Part shown: positions 16,077 to 24,745 of the stretch, in pieces | How positions within the stretch are numbered: position 1 is the stretch's first letter | Layout: every line of letters begins with the position of its first letter | From: Prevotella sp. | GTDB lineage: Bacteria; Bacteroidota; Bacteroidia; Bacteroidales; Dysgonomonadaceae | Length of the DNA: 33,239 bases | Assembly: GCA_031285625.1 (NCBI GenBank) | Contig: JAITVV010000055.1 | Span: forward strand, 1 to 33,239 | Reading direction: 5' to 3' | The notes under the pieces: generated by a model | Seen by the model: the letters and a program-made list of their open reading frames with translations, nothing else | Databases searched by the model: none | What the model was told of the DNA's origin: nothing | Translations under genes and position numbers: made by a program

Positions 16077-17325
16077 ACTCTTTTTTCCTTTTTTTGTTTC
16101 CTGACCATAATAAGCAGATAGATCCTAGGGCTAACATCGCTATACCAATATAAACAGGATATAACCAAGGATCATATACAAGTTCGAAACTACTATACAT
16201 CGAGGCTTTTCCTGCCTGATTATCATATCCATATTGGTAGATCATCCAATTATCCAGTTTTAGGGGTTTATTTACTTCCAACTGTGTTTGAGCTTCATGT
16301 CCATCTTGTGTGACAACAATAATGTCCGACATAAACCTTTTAGGCTCAGCTTGAGTCATTACAATACAGTATTGCGAGTCTATCGGCAGCGTCATATATA
16401 GTTGAGACATACTGCCTCCGCAAACCCATCCTTGGTGAATTTCCCCATTTTTCTTATTACTAATCTTTATCCTTGCTGCCGGAGAAGAACCTGGCATAGG
16501 CATGTGGTGATAAGTGCTATCACTATTTCTGATAGCCTCATGTATATACTCTTCTAATGATATATCCCAATCCCAAAGTTTACCTTCCGGCCGTTTTTCA
16601 TCTATCTGAAAATAATCTGGCTTGGATATTGGTTGCGCATCTCCAGTATTTCTATCTATAATGGCTAATTTAGGAGGATATTCCTCCATTACAAAATCGT
16701 TGAGCTGGATAGCAATGGGTAGTTCCAGTACATCTCCGTTATCATTATATACCCGCCATTCCACACCTCCTTCTTGTACATGCATCACATAGCGCTTCAT
16801 ATCAGATGTGCCGAGTCCGGCAGCAAATAGAAGAATCCACAGACCAATGTGATTGAAGTAAAAAGCGTAATAGCGAATATTAAAAGCGATGAGACGACGC
16901 ATAATGAGAGCACCCAATGATAATAATGTGAGAAAATACACCAAAATAAATGGCCATGAACTGGTTACTTGCTTAAATCCTAGCCGTGTAAGTATACTAT
17001 GATCATGCGGATCCAATTTCAGCATCTGAGGTGTCAATCCCATTACCAAGCCTAGCACAAGCAGCCCTCCGATAAGGGATACGGCAAATGGTACTCCTGA
17101 AAACCATTGATAAATAGGATTTTTCCGGGCAAATGAAAATAGTACGAGGAATACTATAATACAGCCTCCTATTATAAGATTGACCGGGGCTCCGAATAAT
17201 AGAAAATTAAACTTGCCTACAAGCCATTGTAATATGAATCCTATAATTATTGTGCCAAATATGATAGCTAGACTTTCTTTGTATCGCCAGGGAAATTGCC
17301 ACATCTGATGTTTTACATTATTCAT
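16063..17325 (-). CDS. ccsB: ResB-like cytochrome c biogenesis protein CcsB
   Basis: The 420-aa partner of CcsA in System II cytochrome c maturation. It has membrane helices near residues 18-35, 45-65, 78-98, 122-145 and 155-170, then a large periplasmic domain (about 175-385) including IQLNDFVMEEYPPKLAI and LKLDNWMIYQYGYDNQAG, and a last helix near 393-410. The IQLNDF and Y-x-x-P-x-x-A-x-I pattern and the final helix are typical of ResB. The gene ends in overlap with ccsA. The gap to nrfA contains a strong hairpin 15 bp before the start codon, so the pair may be expressed at a different level from nrfHA. Confidence 0.85.
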   Translation of the reverse strand: MNNVKHQMWQFPWRYKESLAIIFGTIIIGFILQWLVGKFNFLLFGAPVNLIIGGCIIVFLVLFSFARKNPIYQWFSGVPFAVSLIGGLLVLGLVMGLTPQMLKLDPHDHSILTRLGFKQVTSSWPFILVYFLTLLSLGALIMRRLIAFNIRYYAFYFNHIGLWILLFAAGLGTSDMKRYVMHVQEGGVEWRVYNDNGDVLELPIAIQLNDFVMEEYPPKLAIIDRNTGDAQPISKPDYFQIDEKRPEGKLWDWDISLEEYIHEAIRNSDSTYHHMPMPGSSPAARIKISNKKNGEIHQGWVCGGSMSQLYMTLPIDSQYCIVMTQAEPKRFMSDIIVVTQDGHEAQTQLEVNKPLKLDNWMIYQYGYDNQAGKASMYSSFELVYDPWLYPVYIGIAMLALGSICLLWSGNKKRKKEYDVE

Positions 17326-17339
17326 TTTATCTGATTAAA

Positions 17340-17377
17340 AAGAGTGTCCGAAAGATAATAATTCATTGGACACTCTT
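17340..17377 (-). terminator. intercistronic hairpin between nrfA and ccsB
   Basis: AAGAGTGTCC (17340-17349) pairs perfectly with GGACACTCTT (17368-17377) around an 18-nt loop. On the minus strand it is followed by a T run (TTTTTAAT) and then, within 15 bases, the ccsB start. It may be a partial terminator, or an mRNA processing or stability element inside the operon. Confidence 0.6.
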
Positions 17378-17413
17378 AGCATTACTTTGTGTTATCTACT
17401 AATAGAAAAGTTA

Positions 17414-18913
17414 TTATAAACTAGCTACTATTCGTCCGTTTTCTTTGGCTTTCTTCAACCATTCAGGGACAACTGTTTTGATCCATTTGTCTTTATTATC
17501 CTGTAATGTTTTCATATCTAGTCCAATATATTCCTGTGCTTTGTCTTTAGAAGAAATATCCGGCATCTGAACATCTGTTACGCCATGTGCATATAATACT
17601 TTCTGTAATTCTATTTGCGCTTGCAGTGTTCTGTCTAAGCTATGGGCAAGTATTCTTTGAGTCTCAATAGGAGCATGGAAAGAAGCTCCATGTGATGCAA
17701 CTGAGAAATCCCAACGCCATTGTGCCTGACGGATAAGTTTAAGAGATGCATTCATTTCTTTTTCTGTAGCACCTTTATCCCAGGCTGTTTTTGCCATAAT
17801 ATGAGCTTTCGACAATTCTTTTTCTATACGGTCGCGAATCTCTAACGCTTTATCCTGACGCTCGTATACATAATTTCTCAGATTTTCTTCGCTGTCGCGA
17901 TGACAAACCTGGCATGTGTTAGCTATGTTTTTGAGTGGACTCATAATCTGATGGTTTGAGTACTTAATACCTCCTTCAGCTACATAAGGCATATGACAGT
18001 CTGCACATGATAATCCTCTCTGAGCATGTGTGCCCATCATGAATGTTTCATAGTCAGGATGCTGAGCTTTTAGCATTGGAGCTCTACTTAGTTTGTGAGT
18101 CCAGTCTGTAAATTCTATTTCGTCATAGTATTTTTCCATATCTTCCATAGTCATACCTTTATCCCAAGGGAATGTCAGATACTTACCATCACCTTTGAAG
18201 TAATATTCTACGTGGCACTGTGCACAAACTAATGTACGCATTTCCTGAGGAGTCGCATTTGCAATATCTTTACCCTGACGTTCGAATGCCTGAATCAATG
18301 CCGGTTGAGTGATAGTAAGGTTCATCGTTTTAGGATCGTGGCAGTTGGCACATCCAATCGGATTTACTATTTCGCTACCAAAAGCACCCCATTTAGTTTT
18401 GTAGAATTCTTCAATTCCTACTTCGTGCATCATGCGTGGTACATCCGGACTCTTACAAGCCCAGCATGTCGCTGGTTGTGGCCCGTCAGTGTCAGTTTCA
18501 GGACATCCTGTACGCAATGTATTTCTATTGTCTTCCAGAGCATGCATATGGCCTCTTGGTGCTTTATAATCCTGAGCAAATGCATATCCTGCCCATAGAA
18601 CAACCATCTCCGGACGGGAAGCAAGAACATCTTCTTCAACGTTCCCTAGATGTTTGCTTTTGAAATCCATATCGGCTGTCTTCTTCCATGTGTTATATTC
18701 TCTTGGATAGTTTTCACCCCAAAGTTCATTTCTAGGTTCCAGTCCTTCTATATCCCGTACCTTGTTATTGTAGATAGAGGCTATTTCAGCTCTACGCTCG
18801 GTAACAGATGCTGCAAGCAATCCTAATAAAAATACACAAATCATGACTGCGGCAAAAATACCCCATCCAATGATTGGCTTACGTTTTATAGCTTCTGATA
18901 ATTTCTTAAACAT
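17414..18913 (-). CDS. nrfA: cytochrome c nitrite reductase, catalytic subunit NrfA
   Basis: Periplasmic pentaheme enzyme that reduces nitrite to ammonium with six electrons. The 499 residues begin with a signal anchor (residues 15-36). There are five heme motifs: the catalytic CWACK (150-154, lysine as distal ligand, as in all ammonifying NrfA), CANCH, CAQCH, CADCH and CQVCH. The family's KWGAFGSEIVNPIGCANCH, AQCHVEYYF and GTHAQRGLSCADCHMPY segments hold the active-site tyrosine and histidine. It follows nrfH by 21 bp and receives electrons from it. No nrfBCD is present, so this is the NrfHA type used for anaerobic respiration or nitrite detoxification. Confidence 0.97.
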   Translation of the reverse strand: MFKKLSEAIKRKPIIGWGIFAAVMICVFLLGLLAASVTERRAEIASIYNNKVRDIEGLEPRNELWGENYPREYNTWKKTADMDFKSKHLGNVEEDVLASRPEMVVLWAGYAFAQDYKAPRGHMHALEDNRNTLRTGCPETDTDGPQPATCWACKSPDVPRMMHEVGIEEFYKTKWGAFGSEIVNPIGCANCHDPKTMNLTITQPALIQAFERQGKDIANATPQEMRTLVCAQCHVEYYFKGDGKYLTFPWDKGMTMEDMEKYYDEIEFTDWTHKLSRAPMLKAQHPDYETFMMGTHAQRGLSCADCHMPYVAEGGIKYSNHQIMSPLKNIANTCQVCHRDSEENLRNYVYERQDKALEIRDRIEKELSKAHIMAKTAWDKGATEKEMNASLKLIRQAQWRWDFSVASHGASFHAPIETQRILAHSLDRTLQAQIELQKVLYAHGVTDVQMPDISSKDKAQEYIGLDMKTLQDNKDKWIKTVVPEWLKKAKENGRIVASL

Positions 18914-18934
18914 AATCTATCTTATTTTTAGTTG

Positions 18935-19513
18935 TTATTTTTTCATTTTTTCTTTCAGCCATTCCGGTACAGGGGAGGCTGGTAATGGTACTATGGCATT
19001 TGGAGATTCCGAGAGGCTACTCACCTTAGAGTGTGGAATCTGCGTATGACAATCCCAACATGCTTTGCCTTCACCTTTTTTTGTGTCTGCATATTGTATC
19101 ATACCTGTTTTTACAAATTCTGTATTCAACTGGGTATGACAACGTATACAGTTGTTCATAATCACCTCATAGCTCTCTTCACGTGGTCTGATCACCTGAG
19201 GTTCACCTTTTACTGTAAATACCGCAGCATGGTATAATCCGTCCTTAGCCTTGAATGCATATTTACTTACCACATTGTCCTGAGGCACATGGCAATCGTT
19301 ACAGGTGGTCCATTGTGCATGAGAACTATGATTCCATGTCTGATAATATGGAGTCATAATATGACAGTTGATACAGGCTGCCGGATCATCTGATAGATAT
19401 GAATGTGCCCTAGACATATACACAGTATATGCTCCAAGTCCGACGATTACTCCTCCTACAATAAAAATAGGGAGGATAAATTGCCTGGGTATATGACTTA
19501 GAAGTTTTTTCAT
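18935..19513 (-). CDS. nrfH: tetraheme quinol dehydrogenase NrfH
   Basis: Membrane-anchored NapC/NirT-family cytochrome that takes electrons from menaquinol and hands them to NrfA. The 192-aa protein has one N-terminal helix (residues 12-32) and four heme motifs, CINCH (47-51), CNDCH, CIRCH and CWDCH. Conserved signatures are ACINCHIMTPYYQTWNHSSH and the C-terminal CWDCHTQIPH. The length is somewhat above the classic NrfH because of a C-terminal tail rich in Ser and Pro. It lies between the porin and nrfA. Confidence 0.95.
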   Translation of the reverse strand: MKKLLSHIPRQFILPIFIVGGVIVGLGAYTVYMSRAHSYLSDDPAACINCHIMTPYYQTWNHSSHAQWTTCNDCHVPQDNVVSKYAFKAKDGLYHAAVFTVKGEPQVIRPREESYEVIMNNCIRCHTQLNTEFVKTGMIQYADTKKGEGKACWDCHTQIPHSKVSSLSESPNAIVPLPASPVPEWLKEKMKK

Positions 19514-19562
19514 TATGATTTGTTTTTCAGTTGATTGCTGGAATAAATATATAAATATTTTT

Positions 19563-20720
19563 TTAAAATCCTACTTGGAATTGAGCTATTACAACATTCG
19601 AATTATCTGCTCCCCACTTCCTTGAATAATCAGAAAGGGTATAGTTGAGTTGTATACGGCACATCGGTGCAAAGTAGTAGTTGAATCCTACTGTATAATC
19701 GATAACTTCACTGTTGAGATCTTTATTCTTATTGTAGTAATCTACTCTGGCCAAAGCATTTAATTTTTTAGGTACCAGATAATATTGTGCTATACCATAT
19801 ACGCCCTCTTTGCTGATTCCGCCATCGTTAGCTGTAATCCATTCTGCTCGGGCATTAAACCTGTCTGATTTATAGTCGGCGCTAACAACCCAACGGTTGC
19901 GTACATGATCTGCTGCATCTTCGTTACCTATTTGATAAGTGGCTTGTCCGAAGTAAGCTCCGCCACCTATGCGAAGGCCTTTTGCCGGTTGAATCATCAG
20001 TGTTCCGGCGAAGTCTTTAGTATTATTTTTTTCATTTGAGGTTACACCCATTCCTTGGAATACGCCGGCAGAATATTGTATAAGGCTATACCCCCCGGTC
20101 ATAGGAGCTAATTCTCCTGATATCTGAACTCCTGCATCACGTCCAAAATTATTTTTACCATTCTGCAGGTTTTGTACGTCGCTATCGTATCCGGCAAGAT
20201 TAGATATTGTTCTGGAATATGCAGCTGTTTCCAATGTTGCAGGAACATATAAGCTTTCCAGTGTAAATGGAACTTTAAACTGGCCTAGTTTTAAATTAAA
20301 TTCTCTGGCTGCTGTCCATTCTCCCCAGAATTCCTGTACAGACGGGTTTACTAGTTCTAATAAGAACCCATACCTGAAAGAATCATTGAATTTACCATTC
20401 ACGGAGAGGAATAAATTTTTAGCCCTGAAGTCGTGATTAACGCCACTGGCATTTTTTACATCAGAATACCTGTACCATACCTGACCGTTTCCTCCAAATT
20501 GCATATATGGAGTATTGAATGCATTTCTTACTTTTTCTACTGTTTGGCTTACCGAGGATTTTTGTTCTACCTTTTTAGAATCTTTTTTGATTTCGTCTGC
20601 CTCAGATTGTGTGAGTATATTTTTTTCTACAAGCTTTTTTAGAAGCTCACTGTCTGAATCCTGAGCATATGCGATGCTACAAGTAAAGCAAATCATTAAG
20701 GCTATTAGAATTCTTTTCAT
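19563..20720 (-). CDS. OprO/OprP-type outer-membrane porin
   Basis: The protein is about 385 aa from the ATG at 20720, which gives a clean signal peptide (MKRILIALMICFTCSIAYAQ); an earlier ATG at 20756 would add 12 residues in front of it and is less likely. After the signal comes a short coiled coil (LLKKLVEKNILTQSEADEIKK), then a 16-strand-type barrel with YMQFGGNGQVWYRYSD, NLKLGQFKVPFTLESL and the C-terminal RIQLNYTLSDYSRKW...AQFQVGF. This is the phosphate-selective porin O/P family, often a general anion channel in Bacteroidota. As first gene of the nrf operon it probably lets nitrite or another anion into the periplasm (inference). Confidence 0.82.
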   Translation of the reverse strand: MKRILIALMICFTCSIAYAQDSDSELLKKLVEKNILTQSEADEIKKDSKKVEQKSSVSQTVEKVRNAFNTPYMQFGGNGQVWYRYSDVKNASGVNHDFRAKNLFLSVNGKFNDSFRYGFLLELVNPSVQEFWGEWTAAREFNLKLGQFKVPFTLESLYVPATLETAAYSRTISNLAGYDSDVQNLQNGKNNFGRDAGVQISGELAPMTGGYSLIQYSAGVFQGMGVTSNEKNNTKDFAGTLMIQPAKGLRIGGGAYFGQATYQIGNEDAADHVRNRWVVSADYKSDRFNARAEWITANDGGISKEGVYGIAQYYLVPKKLNALARVDYYNKNKDLNSEVIDYTVGFNYYFAPMCRIQLNYTLSDYSRKWGADNSNVVIAQFQVGF

Positions 20721-20798
20721 AGTTTTAGTTTTTAGTTGTATGTCAAATATTTGCATTGTCAGGAAGACAATAAATATTTAATATTTTTTATCATAATA

Positions 20799-20806
20799 CA
20801 AATAAA
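20799..20806 (-). promoter_or_regulatory. candidate -7 box of the nrf operon
   Basis: The minus strand reads TTTATTTG, one base from TAnnTTTG, about 80 bp before the porin start. The palindrome at 20827-20844 would be centred near -41 of a start about 6 bp downstream of this box. Confidence 0.35.
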
Positions 20807-20819
20807 TGATATATCGCAT

Positions 20820-20847
20820 AAAAAAAGTGTAACATAAGTTACACCTT
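20820..20847 (-). terminator. terminator of the efflux/LytTR operon; also a possible FNR-type operator
   Basis: On the minus strand AAGGTGTAAC, a TTAT loop and GTTACACTTT form a 10-bp stem (one G-T pair) followed by seven T, 55 bp after the lytTR stop: a typical intrinsic terminator. The core TGTAAC-N4-GTTACA is also a perfect palindrome with CRP/FNR-family geometry, in front of the nrf operon. Confidence 0.7.
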
Positions 20848-20898
20848 GCAAAATATTTTAATAAAAAACTAAGTCAAAATTGTTTACTGAATTGATTT

Positions 20899-21600
20899 TT
20901 AGAAAAAATGCTTATTCAGAAATTCCATAAATCTGGCTTTGTAGGATTCTGATATAGGAATGTATTCTTTTCCAAAAACAATACAATTCCGTTCTATTGT
21001 CTTGATCTTATCCAGATTAACAATAAAAGAACGATGTACTCTCATAAAGATTTTACCCGGAAGCTTCTCTTCAAGTGATTGCATACTCATAAGGGAACTG
21101 ATTGGTTCTTTCTGACTTTCGAGATGAAATCTTACATAATCTTTCTGATTTTCAATATAAAGAATATTATCAAAATCAACTTTCTCCATCCTATAGCCCG
21201 ATTTAATGAAGATACTGGTTGTGGATTGGCCTGTATCCGTTAGTTTGAACCATTCCAATGCTTTATTTGCAGCTTGTAGGAAATCTGTATAGTTTATAGG
21301 TTTTAACAAATAATCTAATGCGTTGAGGCGAAAACTTTCTATTGCATACTGGTCATATGCAGTAGTGAAGATAATGCGTGTATTGGATGAGACCATTTTA
21401 GAGAATTCCAGACCATTTATCTGGGGCATGTTTATATCAAGAAATAAGACATCGATATGGTTATCATTGATTGTATTTATAGCCGATAAAGCATTATCAA
21501 ATGTTCCAGCCAATTCAAGAAAAGGAGTTTTCTGTACATAAGACTTCAATAAGTCTATAGCTAACGGTTCGTCATCTATGATTATACATTTTAATGTCAT
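20899..21600 (-). CDS. LytTR-family response regulator
   Basis: The 233-aa regulator has a receiver domain (residues 1-120) with the acidic pair D9-D10 (IIIDDEP), phosphoacceptor D55 in VLFLDINMP, T83 in FTTAYDQYA and K104 in LLKPINY. It is followed by a LytTR DNA-binding domain (about 133-233) with YIENQKDYVRFH, MRVHRSFIVNLDKIK and ISESYKARF. LytTR proteins bind pairs of 9-bp direct repeats about 12 bp apart. Its start overlaps the kinase stop by 4 bp (ATGA), so the two are translationally coupled. It is last of a seven-gene operon with the efflux pump, and a matching site lies in front of the first gene. Confidence 0.95.
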   Translation of the reverse strand: MTLKCIIIDDEPLAIDLLKSYVQKTPFLELAGTFDNALSAINTINDNHIDVLFLDINMPQINGLEFSKMVSSNTRIIFTTAYDQYAIESFRLNALDYLLKPINYTDFLQAANKALEWFKLTDTGQSTTSIFIKSGYRMEKVDFDNILYIENQKDYVRFHLESQKEPISSLMSMQSLEEKLPGKIFMRVHRSFIVNLDKIKTIERNCIVFGKEYIPISESYKARFMEFLNKHFF

Positions 21601-22673
21601 ACAGTTGCTTCGTTTTTATTAAAATCGATCCTAAGTAAAGTAAAAAAACTGTTTGTGCGTTTCTCTACTGTAAACTCATATTTATCCAGATATAATAATT
21701 CCAAGCGTTTAGATAGGTTTGCAAGACCTATCCCTGAATTACGTGCCTCCATATTTTCTTCTTTTTCAACCAGACTGTTTTCTACAGTGCATAACACACC
21801 TTTTCCGGGATCAACCAGTATAGTTATATCTATAAAGCTATTTTCACCATTATTTATACCATGTTTGAATGCATTTTCGATAAGTGTGATAAACATGAGG
21901 GATGCTATAAGATCTTTGCTCCCTGCATCATCTATAGTAATATTTATTTTGACAGAAGAGCTAAGGCGGAGCTTCATTAAGTCGATATAGTTTTTCGTAA
22001 ATTCGAGCTCTTTATCCATCGGGACAAACTTCTGATCATTATCATACATCACATAACGTAAAAGGTTGCTTAACCGATGTACTGCATTTTGCGCTCTATC
22101 CTGATCTATGGCTATTAGTGAATATATATTATTCAGTGTATTGAAAAGAAAGTGAGGGTTAAGCTGACTTCTTAAATTTCGCAGATCGGCTTCTAATTGT
22201 ACACTTTTTACCTTCTCGAAATTAATTGAATCCCTATACCATCGTATTGTCATTTTTATTGCAACACTGAGGCCAATAACAAAAATGATGGACATGTAAT
22301 CTATTAAAAACCGCATAAATGGAGGCCCTTTCGGATGTGGGCCATCCATTTTGAAACGTCTTTCGCGCATTTCCTGTATATTGGGGAGAATAGACATCAT
22401 CATTTCCGATATAACAGCTTGTAGAGCTACCAATCCGGCTATGAGAATTATATTTATAAGAATATAAAGTACTATTTTACGCGTAAATAAGAACTTCTCT
22501 ATCAAATAGAAATAATTAAAATAGAAAAGAATGGCAAATATAACTATGCGTATAAAATAATTATAAAAAGGTTTATTATCTAGTATACCTTCTCTTGACA
22601 TAAGATATGTGGGGACTATCAGTACAATAGCCCAAATAAGTATATGCGGAAATATTTTTATAAAGTTTTTCAT
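21597..22673 (-). CDS. LytS-type sensor histidine kinase
   Basis: The 358-aa protein has four membrane helices (about residues 10-27, 40-58, 66-88 and 122-142) with only short loops and no large sensor domain. The loop near 95-120 is rich in Met, Arg and Pro (KMDGPHPKGPP). Next comes the His_kinase domain with phosphoacceptor H174 in LRSQLNPHFLFNTLNN. The ATPase domain has the N-box ENAFKHGI (266-273) and G-box NSGIGLANLSKRL (312-324). It pairs with the LytTR regulator it overlaps. The stimulus is probably sensed within or near the membrane and is likely linked to the MacB permease one base upstream. Confidence 0.93.
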   Translation of the reverse strand: MKNFIKIFPHILIWAIVLIVPTYLMSREGILDNKPFYNYFIRIVIFAILFYFNYFYLIEKFLFTRKIVLYILINIILIAGLVALQAVISEMMMSILPNIQEMRERRFKMDGPHPKGPPFMRFLIDYMSIIFVIGLSVAIKMTIRWYRDSINFEKVKSVQLEADLRNLRSQLNPHFLFNTLNNIYSLIAIDQDRAQNAVHRLSNLLRYVMYDNDQKFVPMDKELEFTKNYIDLMKLRLSSSVKINITIDDAGSKDLIASLMFITLIENAFKHGINNGENSFIDITILVDPGKGVLCTVENSLVEKEENMEARNSGIGLANLSKRLELLYLDKYEFTVEKRTNSFFTLLRIDFNKNEATV

Positions 22674-22674
22674 C

Positions 22675-23895
22675 TTATTCGTATCTGAGGGCCTCTATAG
22701 GGTCGAGGTTCGACGCCTTTTTAGCAGGGTACCATCCGAAAAATATACCTGTGGCCGTACATACAATAAAAGACAAAGCTATAGTATAAACTTGAATATC
22801 TATAGGCCAAGCCAAAATATTTTTTACAATATATGCACTGCTAATGCCTAAAATTACGCCAATAATACCTCCTGTAATACTCAGGATAATAGCTTCTATA
22901 AGGAATTGCATAAGTATATCCACGCCTTTGGCTCCGATAGACATGCGCAGGCCGATCTCGCGTGTACGTTCGGTAACTGATACATACATGATATTCATAA
23001 TCCCTATACCTCCAACAAATAAAGATATGCCAGCAATACATGCAAGAAGAATAGTCATCATATCCGTTGTGGAGCTCATCATCGATATCAACTCTTTTTG
23101 CGAACGAACATTAAAATCGTCTTCATCATTAGGCCCTATCTTATGACGTTGCCGAAGGATATTTTCTATGCTGGTTATAGCATCTTCGGTAGCATCTTCG
23201 CTTACTGCTGATGCTGATATCGATTGAATATAAGTTATTGCCAGTATACGCTTCTGCACTGTTGTATAAGGTGCTATTATCAGGTCATCCTGGTCCATTC
23301 CCATTGTGTTGTCACCCTTTGATTCCAGTACACCGATTACCTTAAACGGTATTTTGTTGAAACGAATAGTTTGCCCGATAGGGTCTTCTCCGTTTGTAAA
23401 GAGATTGTCTACCACTGTTTGTCCGATAACACATACTTTTGCTGAAGTTTTAACTTCTGCTTCTGTAAACATTTCTCCTTGCGCTATCGCATATTTTCGT
23501 ATTTCGAGATATGATGGATTAACTCCATATACGGAAGTGGGTGAATTATTTGCTCCAAATATGACTTGTCCCGATGATTGTACTTCAGGCGAAGCAACAG
23601 TTATATATTCAGCTTGTTCTATAATAGCTTCATAGTCCTCAAGCTTAAGTGTCTGCATGCTGGATGCACTTTGGCGCACACCTCCAAACTGACCTGTTCC
23701 GGGACGGATATTGATCATATTCGAACCCATAGTGGATATCTGGTCTTGGATGCTCTTTTTCGATCCCTGCCCGATAGCCAACATTGTAATAACAGCAGCA
23801 ACACCAATAATAATACCCAGCATGGTAAGAAATCCTCTGAATTTATTACCACTTAATGCCCGCAGTGCTATTTTGAATAAGTTTACTATATTCAT
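22675..23895 (-). CDS. macB: MacB-type ABC transporter permease
   Basis: The 406-aa permease of a mechanotransmission-type (type VII) ABC transporter. It has an N-terminal helix (residues 18-40), a periplasmic MacB_PCD domain (about 45-245, with GANNSPTSVYGVNPSYLEIRKY and VCVIGQTVVDNLF), then three helices of the FtsX domain, including GGIGIMNIMYVSVTERTREIGLRMSIGAK and the C-terminal WYPAKKASNLDPIEALRYE. In E. coli MacB the ATPase and permease are fused; here they are separate genes 2 bp apart. Such pumps push substrates from the periplasm through MacA and TolC. Substrates could be peptides, antibiotics or siderophores; none can be chosen from sequence. Confidence 0.92.
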   Translation of the reverse strand: MNIVNLFKIALRALSGNKFRGFLTMLGIIIGVAAVITMLAIGQGSKKSIQDQISTMGSNMINIRPGTGQFGGVRQSASSMQTLKLEDYEAIIEQAEYITVASPEVQSSGQVIFGANNSPTSVYGVNPSYLEIRKYAIAQGEMFTEAEVKTSAKVCVIGQTVVDNLFTNGEDPIGQTIRFNKIPFKVIGVLESKGDNTMGMDQDDLIIAPYTTVQKRILAITYIQSISASAVSEDATEDAITSIENILRQRHKIGPNDEDDFNVRSQKELISMMSSTTDMMTILLACIAGISLFVGGIGIMNIMYVSVTERTREIGLRMSIGAKGVDILMQFLIEAIILSITGGIIGVILGISSAYIVKNILAWPIDIQVYTIALSFIVCTATGIFFGWYPAKKASNLDPIEALRYE

Positions 23896-23897
23896 AA

Positions 23898-24638
23898 TTA
23901 TTCTTCCTTTGGTAATTTAGCCAAATAGTCTTTGGCCGACTGAATATTTGCATTTAGTGTATCTTCTTTGATCCGCCCGTCGCGAATAACGATATTGCGA
24001 CTGCTAAATGCTGATATCTCAGGATTGTGAGTGACGAAGATAATAGTGCGTCCTTCTTTATGAAGCCGTTGCATCAATGATAAGATTTCGAAAGATGTAC
24101 GTGTATCCAGATTACCGGTAGCTTCATCAGCCAGAATAATGACAGGCTCGTTTACTAAAGCCCTGGCAATAGCTACACGTTGCATCTGCCCGCCTGACAT
24201 TTGATTTGACTTATGATTCAACCTGTCACCCAAGCCAACGTCTTCCAGCGCTTTTATCGCTCTTTGATGCCGTTCTTTAGAAGAGACATCCGGATTGTAC
24301 ATCAATGGTAATTCTACATTCTCTACGGCTGTTGTTTTGGCTAATAGATTGTATGATTGAAAGATAAATCCTATTTTTCTATTGCGTAGAGTTGCCCTGT
24401 CATTCTTACCCATTTTCCTTACAGAGGTATTATCAAGATAATATTCTCCTTCGGTAGGGGTATCGAGACATCCCAGTATATTTAGTAATGTAGATTTTCC
24501 GGAACCGCTGGTACCCATAATGGTAACAAATTCTCCCTCGTGGATGCTGAAATCGACACCTCGTAGAGCATGAACAGTTTCATCACCAACTATATAATCG
24601 CGTTTCAGATTTTCTACCCTTATTATTTCCTTAACCAT
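23898..24638 (-). CDS. MacB-type ABC transporter ATPase (LolD/MacB group)
   Basis: The 246-aa nucleotide-binding protein energises the adjacent permease in the cytoplasm. Walker A is GTSGSGKST (42-50), the Q-loop FIFQSYNLL is near 91, the signature [15 protein letters not shown] is near 145, Walker [10 protein letters not shown] is followed by GNLD, and the switch histidine is in IIFVTHNPE. The motifs [19 protein letters not shown] and [16 protein letters not shown] place it in the MacB/LolD/FtsE group. A 107-bp gap with a long inverted repeat separates it from macA, while the permease follows after 2 bp. Confidence 0.95.
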   Translation of the reverse strand: MVKEIIRVENLKRDYIVGDETVHALRGVDFSIHEGEFVTIMGTSGSGKSTLLNILGCLDTPTEGEYYLDNTSVRKMGKNDRATLRNRKIGFIFQSYNLLAKTTAVENVELPLMYNPDVSSKERHQRAIKALEDVGLGDRLNHKSNQMSGGQMQRVAIARALVNEPVIILADEATGNLDTRTSFEILSLMQRLHKEGRTIIFVTHNPEISAFSSRNIVIRDGRIKEDTLNANIQSAKDYLAKLPKEE

Positions 24639-24654
24639 GAAATTCTTCTTTGAT

Positions 24655-24742
24655 TCTTAGTCTTACAGGAAAATATATGATGTGCAGAGATATCCATAGA
24701 ACAAACTTATTAACCTATCAATATTTTCCTGAAGACATAAGA
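24655..24742 (-). repeat. long intercistronic inverted repeat between macA and the ATPase gene
   Basis: The arm at 24655-24676 pairs with 24721-24742. The inner 11 bp, CAGGAAAATAT (24666-24676) with ATATTTTCCTG (24721-24731), are perfect and the outer TCTTA-GTCTT part pairs with two small bulges. The loop is 44 nt. There is no T run after it, so it is not a simple terminator. It fills nearly the whole gap, ending 16 bp before the ATPase start. Confidence 0.7.
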
Positions 24743-24745
24743 TTT

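Noticed and set aside
20721-20756. ATG at 20756 as the porin start
   Set aside because: It would place 12 polar residues in front of a normal signal peptide; the ATG at 20720 fits better.
22841-23041. Tyr/Arg-rich 66-aa ORF on the minus strand
   Set aside because: It lies entirely inside the well-supported macB permease gene in another frame; the composition reflects the codons of the real gene.
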